From positions 1,674,838 to 1,738,837 of the forward strand of contig OZ022576.1 in NCBI GenBank assembly GCA_963669155.1: a stretch of DNA of 64,000 nt, written 5' to 3'. The first letter of the stretch is position 1, and each line of letters starts with the position of its first letter. Shown here in pieces: positions 59,853 to 64,000 of this stretch. The position numbers were made by a program, and so were the translations under genes. The notes under the pieces were generated by a model that was not told the DNA's origin, did not search any database, and was given only the letters and a program-made list of their open reading frames with translations. The DNA comes from Arbacia lixula. Lineage: Eukaryota > Echinodermata > Echinoidea > Arbacioida > Arbaciidae.

Positions 59853-60672
59853 CACACACTAATCTCCTCAGCTTCAAACCGTTTACCAACACGTATGAAT
59901 ATATATTTCTATACTTCAAGCACGATAAAACAACAACTGTGTAAGCATGTAGTCCAGTAGTCAACATTGTGTACCCTTTATCAACAGGAAATTTACACTT
60001 CATGGACCATGTCGAAAGTATTTTGAATACAATGATGTCTGTACTCACTTGTTTAAATCACTTGTTAGTGCTTGAAGTTTTCAATTGGAAATTAAAATTA
60101 GTCAAATGACAACGGAAATAACAGTTTGTAACAACGGAAAACTAGATAACGTTTGGACTTTCGGTTTCTGGCAATTTACGTCAATTGCATTAAGAAATGT
60201 AACAACAGAAAAACATTAGATTAAAAAAAAAATCTCAATCGTAGAGAACCGCTAAGACATAATTGTAGTTTACCGGAAGTACAGAAAGCGTTATTATAAC
60301 AGTAGTGAAATAGAGGAATATTGTTGCGTATGTTTTTTATTTGACTAGAGTGGGTAAATTATTTTTGAACAAGTGAAAGAGAAGGAGGGAGGAGGAGCGA
60401 GAGAGACGGGGGGGGGGGGAGAGAAACTTTCACCATAATCAGCAAATTTCCTTTATTAGGAGAAAATCAGAAAAAGTTCACAAAAATAGTCATATCAGCT
60501 CTCTCGACAGAAAATTGTCATACACATTATGGGCGTAAAATCCGTACGTAGGCACGCCGCTAACATCATATATCGTTTTTGGTAAATTAGGGGGGGGGGG
60601 TGTAATATTAGAGGGGGTTAATTGGAATATTTTTCACCCCTTCCGGAGAGGAGAGCAGCTGCGCGCGTTTAC
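59853..60672. other. gene-free DNA
   Basis: G runs at 60408-60419 and 60591-60600; nothing else recognised. Confidence 0.4.
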
Positions 60673-60831
60673 GCCCATGTGCGTCTGATTTAGGACTCCT
60701 TGTTATGAAGGAAGCAATGGTGTAACACAAACAGAAGACGGCAATCAAACCAAGGATGCTGGGGTAGAACCAGGGATGTTTGGTGGTCAAACGTACTCCG
60801 TGTATTCCTTGGGGATCAGGTGGATAAGCTG
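60673..60831 (-). other. candidate exon encoding a membrane segment, unidentified
   Basis: The minus-strand frame is open from 60850 to 60608. It holds a proline-rich lead (AAYPPDPQGIHG), then KHPWFYPSILGLIAVFCLCY, a hydrophobic segment long enough to span a membrane. A basic stretch follows (TRSPKSDAHG). The segment could be bounded by a CAG acceptor before 60831 and a GTAAAC donor after 60673. No ATG starts the frame, as expected for an internal exon. The acceptor has a weak pyrimidine tract. I do not recognise the protein. Confidence 0.3.
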
Positions 60832-62443
60832 CTGTATAATGACCAGTGTGTCATCCTGATCAACCCTTGTGTGTTTGTTCTTGGGTGTGTTTTTTAATTT
60901 GGGAGCGAAGATGCGGATGCAGTGATGGGTTGTGAAGTGCCAACTGATTATGCAGTAATGATTTTGTTTTTGAGTAATCGTGAGTTCTCTTGCAACGGCG
61001 ACTCACATGCACGATCGACACAAACTAAGTTTATGTCCTTCATAACAAAGTATGATCTATTATGATATGAGCTCAATAATCATGAAGCGTCAATGGTGAC
61101 CAAAGGTATCAGCATCAGTATCAGTATGTGGGTGTGTATGTGTGTATGTGGGCGTGTCTGTGTGTAAGAAACAATCGAATATGATATAAACATACGTTTG
61201 AGTTCATTTATCATTCTTAGGTTTATCAAACAAATGTCCAGGACACATACACTTAACAAACGTTTATATGGTGTTTAATATGTTGTACATGATTATATGA
61301 TTGTTTACATATAACTATAGCAGTCGACGCGATTGATAATCTGAAGAGAAAAGCACATTAACTCTGGTGTACGGCCCTGATTTAAAGTTGGCGCTGTTGC
61401 ACAGCACGGAGTCTGTCTTAGGTATCTTTGTGTTATAGCCATAACTGGGACGATTGAAAATCATCTACTCACTATGTTGTTCAACCATTTAAGGGATCAT
61501 ACTGAATGGCTACTTCAACGAGAGCTCACTATTAGGCTTACCATCACCACCACTCGGTCGATGATCATAATCTTTTCAGAATTACGTCATTGTCAAAGGC
61601 AAAGGGTTTGTCAATCGTATCTTATTTTCAAATCTTCTCCTGTTTTTGTTAACATTTCTTAATGTGCCCATCACACCATATTAGGCCTTAAGGTCTGCCA
61701 ATAATATAATGAAAGGGGCCCTTCTTGGAATGGAGTGGGCAAACCCGTATGAGCTTCCGCCAGATCACTGGTAAGGCATTGAGGCATTTTTTTTTTAATC
61801 TCGCATCTCAGAATTGTAAACTGACGAATTTAGGTTCAGCCTAGAAGATGTAATTGATTTGAATAATTGTTGCGACATATACATGTACGTTTCACAGATT
61901 CACTTGTCATTTGATTTTTTTCAAATAGAACTATAATTTTACGCGTCGAGATGATATCAGCAATTTGCAAACGATTTCGATTCCCTTAAGACTTGCCGTG
62001 TCTGAGAAATTGAACGTTTTAAGTGGTTGGGCCTTTTAGAGAAGTGTTGTTGAGTCTCCCGCAGGAAAAGGCGATCGTCTCACCAAGGAGCTCTTTAGAT
62101 CCTTGGTCTCACAAAGGATGATCCTTATCTCATCGAGGACACAGTCTGTGATGTCTGTGACATCTCGCCTATATTCCGACATCATTTATGATAATCATTT
62201 GGAGCAAACGAGTTACAGAAATACATATGGAACACTGTACGTGTAATATTTTTTGATAATTTATGTTTATCATTTATTAACAATGCAATGATATTGCAAA
62301 TCCAGCTTTGAATCAATTTCTTGAAATGTAAATCATCAATTTTCTTTAAGTGTTTGACTCCAGCCATTTTATGTTTACAGTGCCTTATCTATATACATTA
62401 CTACATTACTATTGTCTCAAAAACGTTATAAAGGGTATCCACG
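60832..62443. other. gene-free DNA
   Basis: Nothing recognised except a short TG-rich patch at 61128-61164. Confidence 0.4.
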
Positions 62444-62557
62444 AGCAGCCATATTGGAGGACAAACAATAAAAACCTGTGCATCACACCATGAAAAGTCA
62501 TTGTTCTTATGGTCTGATGCACAGATTTTTATTGTTTTGTCCTCCAATATGGCTGCT
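62444..62557. repeat. 114-bp hairpin (48-bp arms, 17-nt loop)
   Basis: Left arm 62444-62491 pairs with right arm 62509-62557 with two mismatches and one single-base bulge. Each arm starts with AGCAGCCATATTGGAGGACA when read from outside. The shape would fit a small foldback MITE or, if transcribed, a long precursor-type hairpin; no transcription evidence exists. A 111-codon minus-strand frame crosses it without meaning. Confidence 0.85.
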
Positions 62558-62952
62558 GGTTGGAGCCCTCTATTATGTACGTTCAAAAAAATATGCGGTA
62601 AATAGAATCCCCGTTTAAGGTCAGGAACATAAAGTGTCAAACTTATCATGAAAATAATTATTTTTAAATGCTCATTTTTAAATATTTTTGTTGGAAGTGG
62701 TAAAAGTGTCCTGTGTGTGGTGGAATATGTTTGCAAGTGTGAATAACGGTCAGTCAGTTAGTGAGTCAGCACTTTATACGGAGACTAGTTCGGATAATGT
62801 GTGTACAAGAAGTCATATCCTCTGACACACGCCAGACTGTGTAGTTTCATCTTTCAGAGCCTGTACCTCACTCTTCCAATCTTCTGTTTTTATCTAACTG
62901 TTGATGTTATATTGGGTTTAATGTGGCGTTAATATCCTCAAGAACAAAAGAA

Positions 62953-62957
<5 letters not shown>
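62558..62957. other. gene-free DNA
   Basis: Nothing recognised. Confidence 0.4.
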
Positions 62958-63000
<43 letters not shown>

Positions 63001-63193
63001 GAGATTATAGAGAAATTAAAAGAGAGAAAGAGAGGGAGAAGGAGAGTGAGGAAGACAGATAGAAAGAGAGAGAAAGAGTGTGAAAGAGAGGAAGAGAGAG
63101 GGGGAGAAAGAGAGAGAGGGGGGAGAGAGAGGAGTGAGAGAGGGAGAGAGAGAGAGAATGGGGGGAGAGAGATAAAGAGAGAGGGGGGAGAGG

Positions 63194-63248
<55 letters not shown>

Positions 63249-63250
63249 AG
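62958..63250. repeat. (GA)n purine microsatellite, about 290 bp
   Basis: GA dinucleotides at 62958-63000 and 63198-63242 enclose interrupted GAGA/GGGG sequence. The long Arg-Glu and Ser-Leu frames on the two strands are artefacts. Confidence 0.9.
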
Positions 63251-64000
63251 AGGAAACAAAATGGAAGGGGGAGGGTGGAGAAAAGTGGTGTAAAATTGCA
63301 AAACTGCATGCACTTGACAATAGATGGCGACATTAAGAAGAAAGAGAACTGTGAGATTGAGAATCCAGGTTTCCACCAAGCCTTACCTGTAAGGGACTGA
63401 CATGTTTTTTTTTTTTTTTCTTTCGAAAAGATGAAGTAATTCATTGATCTATCATTTCAAGGTTCTAATCCGGAAAGGAGGATTTGCTTGTTTGTGTTTT
63501 ATGACATAGGCATAAATGGTTTCGGCGTTCCTTCATTAAAGGTAGCCAGTCCCTGCAGACCTAATTCTGAAAGTTCCCTGACTTTGTCATTATTTGAGAG
63601 AGAGTGGCTATGTAATCTTTCCCTGGAATCGACAAAGCGTAATATTCGGTTTTGAGGAAATAATCTTCGATAATTCATCAAGCTTTCTTTTTTCGTACCA
63701 CGAAAATAGTCGTAATTTAAAAAAATCCACGATTAGCAATAAATTATAATCAAATCTCAGTGTTAGATTTTCATTTATTCTACGGGAGTTATAGTACCCC
63801 TCACTTTAAAATTTCACAGGTGGTATCCCAAAGATACGTGCTAAGTATGTGCAAACTTTCATGAAGTTTGCAAATGTTCGTAAAAGGGACGGGCCATCGG
63901 TAAAAGACTGTGGTATTTGTAATAAGGATATAATTACTAGTTTTCTGGATGTTGGTAATGTAAGGTGGCAGAATGACAGAAATTCCTCTGTCGCTAAGTA
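63251..64000. other. gene-free DNA to window end
   Basis: A T run lies at 63404-63419. No gene or element recognised. Confidence 0.4.

Noticed and set aside
62401..62736. 111-codon minus-strand frame as a gene
   Set aside because: It runs through the hairpin arms and has no protein-like composition outside them.
62907..63444. Frames of 124-142 codons on both strands
   Set aside because: Arg-Glu and Ser-Leu repeats from the GA tract; no other content.

Overview
The window looks like gene-poor nuclear DNA of a marine invertebrate. There are no compact operon-like genes, rRNA genes or long protein-coding frames. It is AT-rich and full of dinucleotide and trinucleotide microsatellites, miniature inverted-repeat elements (MITEs), a 5'-truncated CR1/L2-like LINE and an internally deleted Penelope-like element. 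The repeat types fit an echinoderm, probably a sea urchin: a pearl/Tsp-like tandem-core element, TIR elements ending in GGGCCCCG, short elements built from TTCGTTATTCCGAA motifs, and a foldback centred on GGCCGAAGGCC. That assignment is inference from family resemblance; no species-diagnostic gene is present.

Layout. 1-5.8 kb: gene-free DNA with a foldback-like repeat (1.25-1.65 kb), a TA tract and a SINE-like remnant (2.14-2.22 kb). 5.85-7.35 kb: a short TTCGGAA element split by a dead LINE. 7.3-20.9 kb: gene-free DNA with CT, poly-A, TG and AGT tracts, one GGGCCCCG-type MITE (15.0-15.3 kb) and a possible promoter/first exon on the minus strand near 12.0-12.3 kb. 21.0-21.6 kb: a TTAA-flanked MITE with long TIRs. 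22.2-23.2 kb: the Penelope-like remnant. 27.4-31.2 kb: another MITE, a tRNA-like SINE head, TA tracts and a dispersed repeat. 36.2-38.7 kb: a dense cluster of MITEs (three with GGGCCCCG ends, one Tc1-like, a palindromic foldback, a CCGGCCCC-TIR unit and the second copy of the 31-kb repeat). 39.9-41.6 kb: an exact 4x30-bp tandem repeat, then a second TTCGGAA element and a MITE. 43.1-44.9 kb: a CACTGTAAAA-ended element carrying internal tandem duplications. 49.9-50.9 kb: the pearl/Tsp-like element. 53.7-63.3 kb: very long microsatellites (CT, CA, GAA, GA) and a 114-bp imperfect hairpin.

Genes. No protein-coding gene can be named. Four open segments look more like exons or exon relics than chance: 33602-33735 (+), 51746-52024 (-), 60673-60831 (-, one predicted membrane segment) and, more weakly, 18597-18870 (-). 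All are low confidence. The window is best read as intergenic or long-intron DNA shaped by successive transposon insertions. The only recognised enzyme domains belong to mobile elements, a reverse transcriptase and a GIY-YIG endonuclease, and both are broken.
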